A stretch of DNA of 38,586 bases, taken from contig QMRH01000015.1 of NCBI GenBank assembly GCA_003650675.1, positions 1 through 38,586 on the forward strand. The letters are read 5' to 3'. Shown piece after piece: positions 1-8,015 of this stretch. Both the position numbers and the translations under genes were made by a program. Origin of the DNA: Thermoprotei archaeon (GTDB taxonomy: Archaea > Thermoproteota > Thermoprotei > Thermofilales > B20-G17). The notes below the pieces were generated by a model. It saw nothing but the letters and a program-made list of their open reading frames with translations. It was not told where the DNA came from and did not search any database. Each line of letters opens with the position of its first letter. Within the stretch, counting starts at the first letter, position 1.

Positions 1-867
<867 letters not shown>

Positions 868-1100
868 GTTACGGCCGCATTTCGTCGGGAGTCGGGTTGT
901 CGTTTAAGGTCGCGTGGTTCTGGTTTGCGTGGCACATAAACCCACCTAAGGCCCAACGCTCCGCCCCCTGCAGGGGTGGAGTTGGTTGGGCCCGCATCAT
1001 GAACTTGAGTGTGTATCCGCAACCGGAGGCCAGCCATTCATCTCCAGGCTGTACGCCTGGCTTGATCCAGCTGGGCCGCCGGAGGTTGCGGACCCATTAC
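868..1100 (-). other. 16S rRNA leader with long hairpin (no gene)
   Basis: This roughly 230-nt stretch separates the 16S 5' end from its promoter. It contains the inverted repeat TCCGCAACC (1016-1024) / GGTTGCGGA (1084-1092). Inside that is a perfect 6-bp hairpin, CCAGGC (1044-1049) / GCCTGG (1055-1060). The transcript would fold into a long, GC-rich leader structure. I see no open reading frame with coding character; the apparent ORFs here are by-products of the high GC. In archaea the leader also pairs with the 16S trailer to form the bulge-helix-bulge processing stem, but the trailer is outside the window, so that pairing cannot be checked. Confidence 0.7.
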
Positions 1101-1117
1101 CATTACTGAGCCAACCT

Positions 1118-1130
1118 CCTTATATTATTT
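1118..1130 (-). promoter_or_regulatory. Probable TATA box of the 16S rRNA promoter
   Basis: The minus strand reads AAATAATATAAGG, an AT-rich box with a purine tail. Counting about 25 nt downstream puts the transcription start near 1095-1100, just before the leader hairpin. A second TATA-like element on the same strand lies at 1183-1194 and could be an extra upstream promoter. That element is near-symmetrical and also serves the divergent tRNA-Ile gene. Confidence 0.5.
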
Positions 1131-1182
1131 ACTCTGGTGTTAGCGTCTGGAGGGGCTTTCCTCTGAATCTTTAGCTAGCAAT

Positions 1183-1194
1183 CCTTATATAATT
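1183..1194 (+). promoter_or_regulatory. TATA box of tRNA-Ile(GAU)
   Basis: The element CCTTATATAATT lies about 25-30 nt upstream of the first base of tRNA-Ile (1217), the normal spacing for an archaeal TATA box. The tRNA is transcribed divergently from the rRNA operon. Confidence 0.55.
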
Positions 1195-1216
1195 CTAGGA
1201 GTTCTACGTTTACGGA

Positions 1217-1290
1217 GGGCCCGTAGCTCAGCCTGGTGGAGCGCTCGGCTGATAACCGAGAGGCCGGGGGTTCAAATCCCCCCGGGCCCA
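1217..1290 (+). tRNA. tRNA-Ile (anticodon GAU)
   Basis: This is a complete 74-nt cloverleaf. The acceptor stem is GGGCCCG/CGGGCCC and the discriminator is A. The anticodon stem CTCGG/CCGAG encloses the loop CTGATAA with anticodon GAT. The T arm is GGGGG-TTCAAAT-CCCCC. There is no intron and no encoded CCA. It sits divergent from the rRNA operon instead of in the 16S-23S spacer. Confidence 0.97.
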
Positions 1291-1313
1291 TTCCCGGGCT
1301 TCTTTCATGAAAT

Positions 1314-1613
1314 CTAGAGTATTTTGGAGGCGTATTCCATGAACTCCTTCATGGATTTAAACGTCAATTCATTATCCTCGATCCTTACAACTATTTTACG
1401 TACCTTGTAGGATGAGATGACGTCGCTTGGACTCTGTGGCCCAAAGGCGGTGGACCACGAGGCCCGGCGACCTGTAGTGTCCTCTGCATGTATAACTCCA
1501 TCGAGGACCAGCGTGAATGTATGTCCCTCAAAGTAGAAGATTATTTTACCGTGTACTTCTTTGGCCCACCTGTTTAGTTTAATTAACTGGCTGTGCGTCA
1601 ACATTAAACTCAC
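1314..1613 (-). CDS. Unknown small protein
   Basis: I do not recognise this 99-residue protein. It has no signal peptide, membrane segment or metal-binding motif. It looks like a small mixed alpha/beta fold, with a beta-rich middle (IIFYFEGHTF, TLVLDGVIH) and a helical end (SMKEFMEYASKIL). The GTG start lies one base past the stop of the gene at 1615-1998, so the two are almost certainly co-transcribed. An ATG three codons further on (1604) has GTGAG at good Shine-Dalgarno spacing and may be the true start. The pair is divergent from the Lsm gene. Length, codon use and tight linkage support a real gene. Confidence 0.7.
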   Translation of the reverse strand: MSLMLTHSQLIKLNRWAKEVHGKIIFYFEGHTFTLVLDGVIHAEDTTGRRASWSTAFGPQSPSDVISSYKVRKIVVRIEDNELTFKSMKEFMEYASKIL

Positions 1614-1614
1614 T

Positions 1615-1998
1615 TTATTTTATACGTCTAATTGAAATATAGATTTTCCTACCAGAGTTAAGAGCCTCCTCTAGGAATGGAACCTCCTTTCCAGAGGTTA
1701 TAATTAATTGAAAACCACCTATAGATATAAAATACTTTATATTTCCATTACTTTCTTTATGATAAACTCTACCAGTAGCGTATACTTCGTTTTCATAGAA
1801 TTTTTCAGCCTCGCTGGTTTCCAAGCGAATCACCAGAGTATCACCTTTATTCCATGTTTCTCCTAGATCATTTAAAATTCTTTCAGCCATGTCGAGAGAT
1901 GCTTCAATATCACCTTTTTCACTACGAAGATAAAATATAGTGACCTCTGGCAGGGGGGAGGGCTCCGACCTCTCGATACTAAATTTAACTTCAAACAT
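1615..1998 (-). CDS. Unknown protein, first gene of a two-gene unit
   Basis: I do not recognise this 127-residue protein. It starts with ATG at 1998. It alternates predicted strands and helices: a beta opening FEVKFSIE, a helix around ASLDMAERILNDLG, beta-rich YFISIGGFQLIITS, and a basic end ISIRRIK. It has no transmembrane segment and no cysteines. It is followed after one base by the next unknown gene. Its promoter shares a roughly 100-bp divergent region with the Lsm gene. The alternation would suit a small soluble alpha/beta domain, but I cannot assign a family. Confidence 0.7.
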   Translation of the reverse strand: MFEVKFSIERSEPSPLPEVTIFYLRSEKGDIEASLDMAERILNDLGETWNKGDTLVIRLETSEAEKFYENEVYATGRVYHKESNGNIKYFISIGGFQLIITSGKEVPFLEEALNSGRKIYISIRRIK

Positions 1999-2095
1999 GG
2001 TTCATCCACTTGCTTGAAGGATTTACTAGAGAGTATAAATTACGGAAGATTTAAATCTTATTTGTGAGGTTTAAAATCGAATATCAGTTGCGAGG

Positions 2096-2533
2096 TTGTC
2101 TGAATTGAGCCTGAGTACGGCCACCCGGCGCTTTAACATAGAGATAAATTCCCTCTTAAATAAGGAAGTCACAGTCGTAACTACAACAGGTGAGGAATAT
2201 ACGGGCCTATTGGTGGGCTTCGATGCATCTGGAAAAGACCTTTGCTTAGCACAGGCTAAAGGGAAAAAGGGTGAGGAATATCCTCGATTAATAATCTACG
2301 GTCATATAATAGCAAAAATATTCATCCAAAAACCTCCACTCGATTTAAGGGAGTTCGCCACAATACTTGAAAAATACTTCCCTAAAATGGTGAAGTACGT
2401 TGAGGATGCTAGAGTAGTAGTGGTTATGGACAAAATAAGGGTCACAGAACATGGAGTAGAAGGGGTGGGCCCAATAGCCGAGAGGATAAAAAGGTTATTC
2501 GACCAGTTTCTCGAAGAAAAAGGTGTAGCATGA
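2096..2533 (+). CDS. Sm-like (Lsm) archaeal protein with C-terminal domain
   Basis: This 145-residue protein has an Sm fold at about residues 10-80. Sm1 covers LLNKEVTVVTTTGEEYTGLLVGFD and Sm2 ends at GHIIAKIFIQ. Archaeal Lsm proteins form heptameric rings that bind U-rich RNA. About 65 further residues follow, a helix and a beta-hairpin region (ARVVVVMDKIRV) and then a helical end. This matches the longer SmAP3 type and not the minimal 75-residue SmAP1. The start is TTG at 2096. A TATA-like TTTAAAAT lies about 25 nt upstream (2070-2077), so the mRNA may be leaderless. It is followed after 21 nt by the archaeosine transglycosylase, probably in one operon. Assignment to an Lsm protein is firm; its RNA partners are unknown. 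Confidence 0.87.
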   Translation: MSELSLSTATRRFNIEINSLLNKEVTVVTTTGEEYTGLLVGFDASGKDLCLAQAKGKKGEEYPRLIIYGHIIAKIFIQKPPLDLREFATILEKYFPKMVKYVEDARVVVVMDKIRVTEHGVEGVGPIAERIKRLFDQFLEEKGVA

Positions 2534-2554
2534 GAGTTATTAAGCTAGATTAAA

Positions 2555-4207
2555 ATGTCTGATAAAGCTTTTTTCGAAGTCAAGGAAAAAGATGTTCTAG
2601 GTAGAATAGGTGTAATAGAAACACCTCATGGAAAAATAGAGACGCCAGCATTCGCACCAGTAATAAATCCGCTTAAACAAATCATATCTCCATCCGAAAT
2701 ACTCGAAATGGGCTTTAACCTGCTGATGACAAACTCGTTTATAATACTTAGAAGGTACGGGGAATACGGAGAAGAAATCGGTGTTCATAAAATTCTTGGA
2801 GTAGAATCCCCCGTGATGACGGACTCTGGAGCATATCAACTCATGGAATACGGTTATGTAGATGTTTCACCCGAAGAGATCATAAAATACCAAGAGAAAA
2901 TAGGTTCAGACATCTGCATAATACTTGACATACCAACCCGATACCATACAAGTAGAGAACAGGCGGTTCTAGAAGTGGAAGAAACAATACGTCGAGCCCG
3001 AAGAGCCCTAGCTATCCGTGAAAGAGAAGACATGCTCCTACTTGCCCCGGTGCAGGGAGGTAGACACTATGATCTAGTTGAGTATTCGGCGCGGCAACTG
3101 AGCCAATTACCCTTCGAAATCTATGGAATAGGAGGACCCACCCAAATCATGGAACAATACATTTTCGATGAACTTATCCAGCTTGTCTTAACTGCTAAAG
3201 TAAACCTACCCGTATCAAAACCCCTACATCTGTTCGGTGCAGGCCATCCAATGCTCTTGGCCTTAATGGTGGCACTCGGTGTCGATACATTCGACTCCGC
3301 TTCATACATACTTTATGCTGAAAAAGGGAGATACATGACCCCCTGGGGAACCTACCGAATAGAAGACCTAAAATACTTTCCCTGCAACTGCCCCACCTGT
3401 AGAAAACACTCACCAAACGATCTAAAAGATATGCCGAAAGAGGAGGAGGTAAGGCTCCTAGCCCAACATAACTTGTATGCCCTGCTTTCGGAAATAAATA
3501 CTATAAAACAAGCCATAATCGAAGGAGACCTCTGGAACCTAGTCGAACACCGTGTAAGTAGCCATCCAAAGCTTAAACGTGCAATTTTGAAAATAGAAAA
3601 ATACCTGCCATATATAGAGGAACACTCCCCCCTCACACGTGGAAAAATCACCGGCATATTCTTTCTAGATAATTTATCTAAAAACCGTGTAGAAGTATAC
3701 CGACACAGAAAGAAGATTCTTGGCGATTACCCTTTAAAAGGGAAAAAGGTAGCTTTACTCTTACCGGAAACCATGGAAAAACCATTCCATAGGTTCGGCC
3801 CCATAGCACGATTCTATAAAAGACTGCTCGAAGAATACAGACAGCTAGCAAACAAAGTCGAAATACTAGTTTACGCACCGTTATTCGGTCTCATACCCAT
3901 ACACATCGACGACTCATACCCTTTATCACAATATGAAGGCCCCTATACAATTACAGAAAACATAGCCGACGATGCGATTCATCTTACAATAGAGTTTATA
4001 CGAAGAAATCTCCCCACAATAACTGCCCTAGTAGTCTGCTGGGATGATGAAAGATGGGGTATAGATACGGGAAAGAAGCTTGAATTTGAATTGAAGAAAT
4101 TAGGGATAAAATACAGGATAATAAAATGCTTGCCCAACGAAGTTGACAAAGAGCCTTGCTTCGACAGAATCGTGGGAACTATAGCTTCACTACTTTTTGT
4201 TAAGTAA
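2555..4207 (+). CDS. tgtA: Archaeosine tRNA-guanine transglycosylase with ArcS-like C-terminal domain
   Basis: TgtA exchanges G15 of the tRNA D-loop for preQ0, the first tRNA-bound step of archaeosine synthesis. The catalytic barrel covers residues 1 to about 360. It has the general acid-base Asp90 (DSGAYQ), the nucleophile Asp247 (FDSASY), the archaeal HLFGAGHP stretch, and a zinc site at Cys277, Cys279, Cys282 and His285 (CNCPTCRKH). Residues 370-550 resemble the DUF5591 core domain of ArcS/TgtA2, with the motif PETMEKPFHRFG around Lys409 and the later GLIPIHIDDSYPLSQYE. I see no C-terminal PUA domain; many euryarchaeal TgtA proteins have one and run to about 580 residues. TgtA identity is firm. 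Any ArcS-type activity of the second domain is speculation. Confidence 0.95.
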   Translation: MSDKAFFEVKEKDVLGRIGVIETPHGKIETPAFAPVINPLKQIISPSEILEMGFNLLMTNSFIILRRYGEYGEEIGVHKILGVESPVMTDSGAYQLMEYGYVDVSPEEIIKYQEKIGSDICIILDIPTRYHTSREQAVLEVEETIRRARRALAIREREDMLLLAPVQGGRHYDLVEYSARQLSQLPFEIYGIGGPTQIMEQYIFDELIQLVLTAKVNLPVSKPLHLFGAGHPMLLALMVALGVDTFDSASYILYAEKGRYMTPWGTYRIEDLKYFPCNCPTCRKHSPNDLKDMPKEEEVRLLAQHNLYALLSEINTIKQAIIEGDLWNLVEHRVSSHPKLKRAILKIEKYLPYIEEHSPLTRGKITGIFFLDNLSKNRVEVYRHRKKILGDYPLKGKKVALLLPETMEKPFHRFGPIARFYKRLLEEYRQLANKVEILVYAPLFGLIPIHIDDSYPLSQYEGPYTITENIADDAIHLTIEFIRRNLPTITALVVCWDDERWGIDTGKKLEFELKKLGIKYRIIKCLPNEVDKEPCFDRIVGTIASLLFVK

Positions 4208-4256
4208 CACCATCCGTCAACATCTGCTAGCCGCATCGATCAAAGGAGGTACTTTA

Positions 4257-4316
4257 ATGGAAAATAGAAGCCAAAAGCACGATTTTCGGTCTACGATAAT
4301 TAACAGTTACACTTAA
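4257..4316 (+). CDS. Possible 19-codon ORF with a perfect Shine-Dalgarno
   Basis: AAAGGAGGT (4242-4250) is followed six bases later by an ATG (4257) and 19 codons ending in TAA. The peptide would be MENRSQKHDFRSTIINSYT, which is polar and without a recognisable motif. It lies between the end of tgtA and the convergent PAC2 gene and overlaps the PAC2 stop. The ribosome-binding site is better than those of most genes here, which is the only reason to list it. It could equally be a degraded gene start or chance. Confidence 0.2.
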   Translation: MENRSQKHDFRSTIINSYT

Positions 4317-5053
4317 ATGTAGTATGTTCCTGGAAGCCCTCTTTTACTACTTTCTTCAAGCTTTTTTCCAAGACTTTCCAACTGCTTTAACCCCTCCTCC
4401 AGCTCCTGAGCTTTACGGACAAGCTCGTCGACGTTCACATTTAAACCGTAGTATCTATTGAAGAACTCGATTGCCACGGTTGCTGCCCGAGGATCGGGAT
4501 ATTCGACGCTAGCATAGGGCAGGACCGCTAGAGCAGGGAAGTTGCATATTTCAAAGAACATGAGTAAGTAGGCTAGAGGGCCAACTATGTAATACTCCTC
4601 CTCCAAAAGCGGTTCTTCAAGCCTTTTATGCTCGAGAAATCTCCTTGTAGCGGCCACACGTAGACCAACCTTTTCATCATTTTTCTTCGTCTTAGAGTCT
4701 AAGCCTCCTACTAATGCCGCCTCCTTAAAACCTTGATTACAAACCCATTTCGCAACGGCTTCACAGAAATCTTTCATAGACTCATGGGGCACCGGAACAT
4801 TGGTCAAAAGTATTACTAGTTCCCCAGCCGTGTAGAGTTCGTAGGGGGTTGCTATTCCATTTTCACGCGTCCTAACAAAGGGGGGAACACGATCCATGAC
4901 GACAAAACCTATTCTCTTTGCACCGAGGATTTTAACTAGGTGTTGGACAGTAAGGAACCCCACATACCCTACACCATGGAATCCAGCTACAAATATTTTT
5001 TCATGAAACCTTTCTTTCGTCTCGAGTATTACCCTTGAAGCCAAACGCCTCAA
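4313..5053 (-). CDS. PAC2 family protein (proteasome assembly chaperone-like)
   Basis: This 246-residue member of the PAC2 (DUF75, COG2047-type) family has the family's N-terminal FVAGFHGVGYVG strand-loop, the GGLDSK stretch in the middle and a helical C-terminal region. Archaeal relatives (PbaA/PbaB) assist 20S proteasome assembly. The last three residues are Tyr-Tyr-Ile, which fits the HbYX rule (hydrophobic, Tyr, any) by which proteasome activators and PbaB dock into the alpha ring. About 30 residues before it are predicted coiled coil (QELEEGLKQLESLGKKLEE). The start is TTG (5053) or a second TTG three codons later; neither has a clear ribosome-binding site. It is divergent from the zinc-ribbon gene at 5112. 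No proteasome gene lies in the window. Confidence 0.85.
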   Translation of the reverse strand: MRRLASRVILETKERFHEKIFVAGFHGVGYVGFLTVQHLVKILGAKRIGFVVMDRVPPFVRTRENGIATPYELYTAGELVILLTNVPVPHESMKDFCEAVAKWVCNQGFKEAALVGGLDSKTKKNDEKVGLRVAATRRFLEHKRLEEPLLEEEYYIVGPLAYLLMFFEICNFPALAVLPYASVEYPDPRAATVAIEFFNRYYGLNVNVDELVRKAQELEEGLKQLESLGKKLEESSKRGLPGTYYI

Positions 5054-5111
5054 CCCCTTATAGTCAAACGATACATAGGGTTATTTAAGGATAATCTATT
5101 TTAAAGATTTG

Positions 5112-5480
5112 ATGAATATGAGTGCAAGAGCAGGGAACGATGCAATTAAACGAATGGCTGAACTACTTAAACGCGGCGCCACTATGCTTAGTGACGTGTG
5201 TCCAATATGTAAAACCCCTCTATTCAGGCTCAACACAGGAGAAGTAATCTGTCCGCAATGTGAAAGAAGAATATTTCTGGCTAAAGACGACCATGAGGTA
5301 GAAGCCATAAAACGAGGGCTACTACTTAAATCAACAGAAGATGTAATTCTCAGTAAAATAGAGGAAATAACGGTGGCACTGCAGGATGAAAGAAACCTTG
5401 AGATGGTTATAAGATACCTTGAGATACTGAAAAGCCTATTAGAAAACTTAGAGAAAATCAGGAATTTAACATCTCGGTGA
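5112..5480 (+). CDS. Zinc-ribbon protein of the SSSCA1 / autoantigen p27 family
   Basis: The 122-residue product has a zinc ribbon at about 30-57 (CPICKTPLF ... CPQCERRIF) preceded by a short helix (AIKRMAELLKRGATML). A long charged helical tail ends in LENLEKIRNLTSR. This is the layout of the archaeal UPF0148 family, which is homologous to human SSSCA1/ZNRD2; its function is unknown. Possible starts are TTG 5109, ATG 5112 and ATG 5118. A TATA-like TTATTTAAGG at about 5083 would place transcription start at or near 5112, so I favour a leaderless ATG there. The stop overlaps the next gene's GTG start by 4 nt (GTGA), so the two are translationally coupled. Confidence 0.85.
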   Translation: MNMSARAGNDAIKRMAELLKRGATMLSDVCPICKTPLFRLNTGEVICPQCERRIFLAKDDHEVEAIKRGLLLKSTEDVILSKIEEITVALQDERNLEMVIRYLEILKSLLENLEKIRNLTSR

Positions 5481-6193
5481 AGAAGGATTTTAAAATGAAA
5501 AACCGACCCGGAAAACCTGGAGAAGAGAAAGAGGTCATATATTCTAGCCAACACTGGAGGCTACTTAAACAACTACGTGCACGTGCCATTGAACTAATGA
5601 AGCTCCTTAGAAGATACTCCCTTAACCCTATAGTACATGGGAGTATTGTACGCGGAGACATCACGCCACAAAGCGATATAGATATAGTCCTACCTTACAA
5701 TGTGCCTTCATTTATTGTAGAAGAGGCTTTAGAGGCCGCCGGGATCAAGGTACTTTACAAAGAGATTGTGCAGGCAACGCCATTAAGTGCAGTTAAAGTT
5801 TACATTCACCTTTCGGAAAGAGAGACGGTGAGCTTTCCCTTAACTAAGTTAAGTTTACGGGAACGTGAATTCTACACCTTTGGGGGAGAATCCACATTAG
5901 AGGAATTATTAAAAGACATTAGAAAACCTGGTGTAAACAAGCGTTTAATGCTAGTTAAACCTACCTTAAAAGGACACGTCGAGTATTCCATAATAGGGAG
6001 AGAGTCTGAAGTAGCGCGAATCCTAGGAATTTCTATAGACACTGTAAACGAAAGAAAGAAAATGCTACTAAAAAGATCCGCAGTTGGAAGGACCGGCCTC
6101 TACATGAAGGTGGAGATTCCGTCCATACAACCCCTTGAAACGGTAATCAGAAAGTTAATATCCAGCGGTAGACTGAAGCTTACTAATAACTAA
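5477..6193 (+). CDS. Predicted Pol-beta-type nucleotidyltransferase with C-terminal HTH (COG2413-like)
   Basis: The 238-residue protein has a minimal nucleotidyltransferase core at about 45-120. It carries the signature HGSIVRGDITPQSDIDIVL: a Gly-Ser followed by the Ser-Asp-x-Asp metal-binding pair. Residues 175-205 look like a helix-turn-helix (EVARILGISIDTVNERKK) and suggest nucleic-acid binding. The substrate is unknown. It is too short and lacks the domains of the archaeal CCA-adding enzyme. The GTG start at 5477 overlaps the zinc-ribbon gene; an ATG at 5495 is an alternative. Its 3' end overlaps the convergent pelota gene by 11 nt. Confidence 0.82.
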   Translation: MKKDFKMKNRPGKPGEEKEVIYSSQHWRLLKQLRARAIELMKLLRRYSLNPIVHGSIVRGDITPQSDIDIVLPYNVPSFIVEEALEAAGIKVLYKEIVQATPLSAVKVYIHLSERETVSFPLTKLSLREREFYTFGGESTLEELLKDIRKPGVNKRLMLVKPTLKGHVEYSIIGRESEVARILGISIDTVNERKKMLLKRSAVGRTGLYMKVEIPSIQPLETVIRKLISSGRLKLTNN

Positions 6194-7262
6194 GGTTTAT
6201 GGGATAACGAAGCATAGCAACCACATTCCCAAGATGCTTTAGCTTTAACCCCGCCTCACTCTTGAAGGGAACAATGACTATCTCACAACGTGTTTTATCC
6301 GCATGTTCTACTATCTCACGGATCTCTACATTTGAGAGATTTTCCCGCAAGAAACTATCTAATATGAGAATTCTTTCTGCTGCTCCAAGGATTGTGGCTT
6401 TTTTAACCTCTTCAACTCCTATTGCAATTTTCCTCTCCTCAGAAGCAAGTGCTTTGAATATCTCGTCTAAAAGTTCTTCATGGTGCATCGCCATGATCCT
6501 CGAAAAAAGTTTCCTTATTTCCCCACTCCGAAGAAGTTCATAAATGCCTGCGACTCCTCCCTCACTAACCTCTATCCAGAAAACATGCTTCCCCTTAATA
6601 ACGTTCTTGATTTTCCCCTGCGTTTCAAAAAAATCCTTCAACCATCTGTAGACCAGCGGCGAGGCGGCAATAACTAATGCTATAATATTAGGAAACCTAG
6701 AAACATGGGCATGAAATTCACCACAAACCTTCCTTAAATATTCCTCGTATTTTTTCTGTAGGCTCCTCTCCGAGTCTTCAAGATCCGCCGGTAACGTATA
6801 CAATATTCTAAGCCCTTGCTCCCTTATCTCGGCTATTGCCGCCTCGTCTTCGCCCACCGAAAACAGTACTACACCACTCTCTTTAGTTTTACTAAGAAGC
6901 TTCAGTTGAAATGAATAGATTTGTTCCTTAATTATCTTCAGCTCCATGCCCGGTTCGACGACAAGAGTGTGGTGGCTACCCTGAATATGCAACCATTCTG
7001 GAGCTTCGACAACGATACCTCTTATTCTAAGTCTATCGGAAAACTCCTGGAACTCGAGAGCCTTTACTTGCAAGCCGATGTAGACTCTAATTTTCTCGCC
7101 GCGAATGCTTCTAATACCATTATCTATTTTAAATGATCTTAAAGTCCATGAATATATCTTATCGCCAGCCTCGACTAGGAAGGAAAGTCTATAGAGGTCA
7201 TCTAGCGACTCAGGTATGACTCTTATAACTTTCTTCTTCAAGTCCAGCTCTTTTACTATCAT
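6183..7262 (-). CDS. pelA: aPelota (Dom34), mRNA surveillance factor
   Basis: aPelota binds the A site of stalled ribosomes and, with aEF1A and ABCE1, splits them. The protein shows the usual three domains: an N-terminal Sm-like domain (VRIRGIVVEAPE, HHTLVVEPG), a middle domain containing VVLFSVGEDEAAIAEI and HAHVSRFPNIIALVIAASPL, and a C-terminal eL30-like domain with RILILDSFLRE and EIVIVPFKSEAGLKLKHLGNVVAMLRYP. The open frame extends upstream to 7331. The ATG at 7262 (MIVKELD) gives the normal family N-terminus of about 359 residues and removes an overlap with nep1, so I choose it. It lies 11 nt downstream of nep1 in the same operon. ABCE1 is encoded about 3.5 kb away. Confidence 0.95.
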   Translation of the reverse strand: MIVKELDLKKKVIRVIPESLDDLYRLSFLVEAGDKIYSWTLRSFKIDNGIRSIRGEKIRVYIGLQVKALEFQEFSDRLRIRGIVVEAPEWLHIQGSHHTLVVEPGMELKIIKEQIYSFQLKLLSKTKESGVVLFSVGEDEAAIAEIREQGLRILYTLPADLEDSERSLQKKYEEYLRKVCGEFHAHVSRFPNIIALVIAASPLVYRWLKDFFETQGKIKNVIKGKHVFWIEVSEGGVAGIYELLRSGEIRKLFSRIMAMHHEELLDEIFKALASEERKIAIGVEEVKKATILGAAERILILDSFLRENLSNVEIREIVEHADKTRCEIVIVPFKSEAGLKLKHLGNVVAMLRYPINLSY

Positions 7263-7273
7263 TAAAATACACC

Positions 7274-7972
7274 CTAAAGCAACCTCAAAGCTATACTTAA
7301 ACCCGTTAACACTATGGCAACAGTGCTCCAACTAGTCAACGATTCATCGTACAGTGAAATAATTTCATCGCATAATGATAAAGTTTCCTCGGAAAAATCT
7401 CCTCTTTGGAAACCCCCGATAAGCAACATAGGCTTCTTCTCCGCCGCTATGGTGTCCGCGAATTCTAGAAGCCTGGTTCCTTTACCTCTCTCGCTTAAGA
7501 GAAAAACTCGGGAAGGATTAAAGTATTCTATTAGATCGCGAAGACTTTTCTCTTCAATCCTTAAGAGTGAAGTCTCGGAGTCCGGTGGAACTCTACCCTC
7601 TTCAAACAACTGTTCTATTAATCCTACAAAACGATTATAGTTTTTAGGGATCCGTGTAGATGGATCCACAAATATGACTTTATCCTGAAGAGTATGTATG
7701 ACCGTCTCCATTAGTCTTCGTCTATTTAGAGGAGAGTCTAAAGCCAGTAAAAGGAAAAAATGCGCTATGTCCGGTCTACCCCTTTTCTGGAATTCGGGAA
7801 GCCTTTTCATAGCATGATAATGCAGGGATATGTCAAGGAGGATCTGGGTTGGTTTTTTACCCCTTCTTCTAGCACATGACACCACAGCTGGATGATGCGA
7901 TATCTCCTTAGGCACAGTTTCCAAACCACTTTCAGCCAAAACCAGGATCAGCTTCTCCAACTTCAGTTTCAC
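7274..7972 (-). CDS. nep1: Nep1/Emg1, 16S rRNA pseudouridine N1-methyltransferase
   Basis: Nep1 is a SPOUT-class (knotted) methyltransferase that N1-methylates a pseudouridine in helix 35 of 16S rRNA and assists small-subunit assembly. The 232-residue protein has the family block LLDISLHYHAMKRLPEFQKRGRPD, then LALDSPLNRR, and near the end the SAM-knot residues LLIGGFQRGDFS and LSLYDESLTSW. Size is typical of archaeal members. The start is ATG at 7972. It is the first gene of an operon with pelota, and is divergent from the RNase P subunit gene. Confidence 0.95.
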   Translation of the reverse strand: MKLKLEKLILVLAESGLETVPKEISHHPAVVSCARRRGKKPTQILLDISLHYHAMKRLPEFQKRGRPDIAHFFLLLALDSPLNRRRLMETVIHTLQDKVIFVDPSTRIPKNYNRFVGLIEQLFEEGRVPPDSETSLLRIEEKSLRDLIEYFNPSRVFLLSERGKGTRLLEFADTIAAEKKPMLLIGGFQRGDFSEETLSLCDEIISLYDESLTSWSTVAIVLTGLSIALRLL

Positions 7973-8015
7973 CTGTATATTTTACTAGAAATAGAGCTAG
8001 GATATTTATTTAGAA

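Noticed and set aside
868-1216. C/D-box guide RNA in the rRNA leader, given the nearby Nop5/fibrillarin genes
   Set aside because: Fragments similar to C boxes occur, but no C, D', C', D order could be found there or in other intergenic regions.
2597-4236. Minus-strand ORFs opposite tgtA
   Set aside because: They are shadows of the firm tgtA frame, with compositions unlike neighbouring proteins.
7262-7331. Upstream extension of pelota (MEHCCHSVNG...)
   Set aside because: The extension overlaps nep1 and has no counterpart in the family; the ATG at 7262 gives the normal N-terminus.
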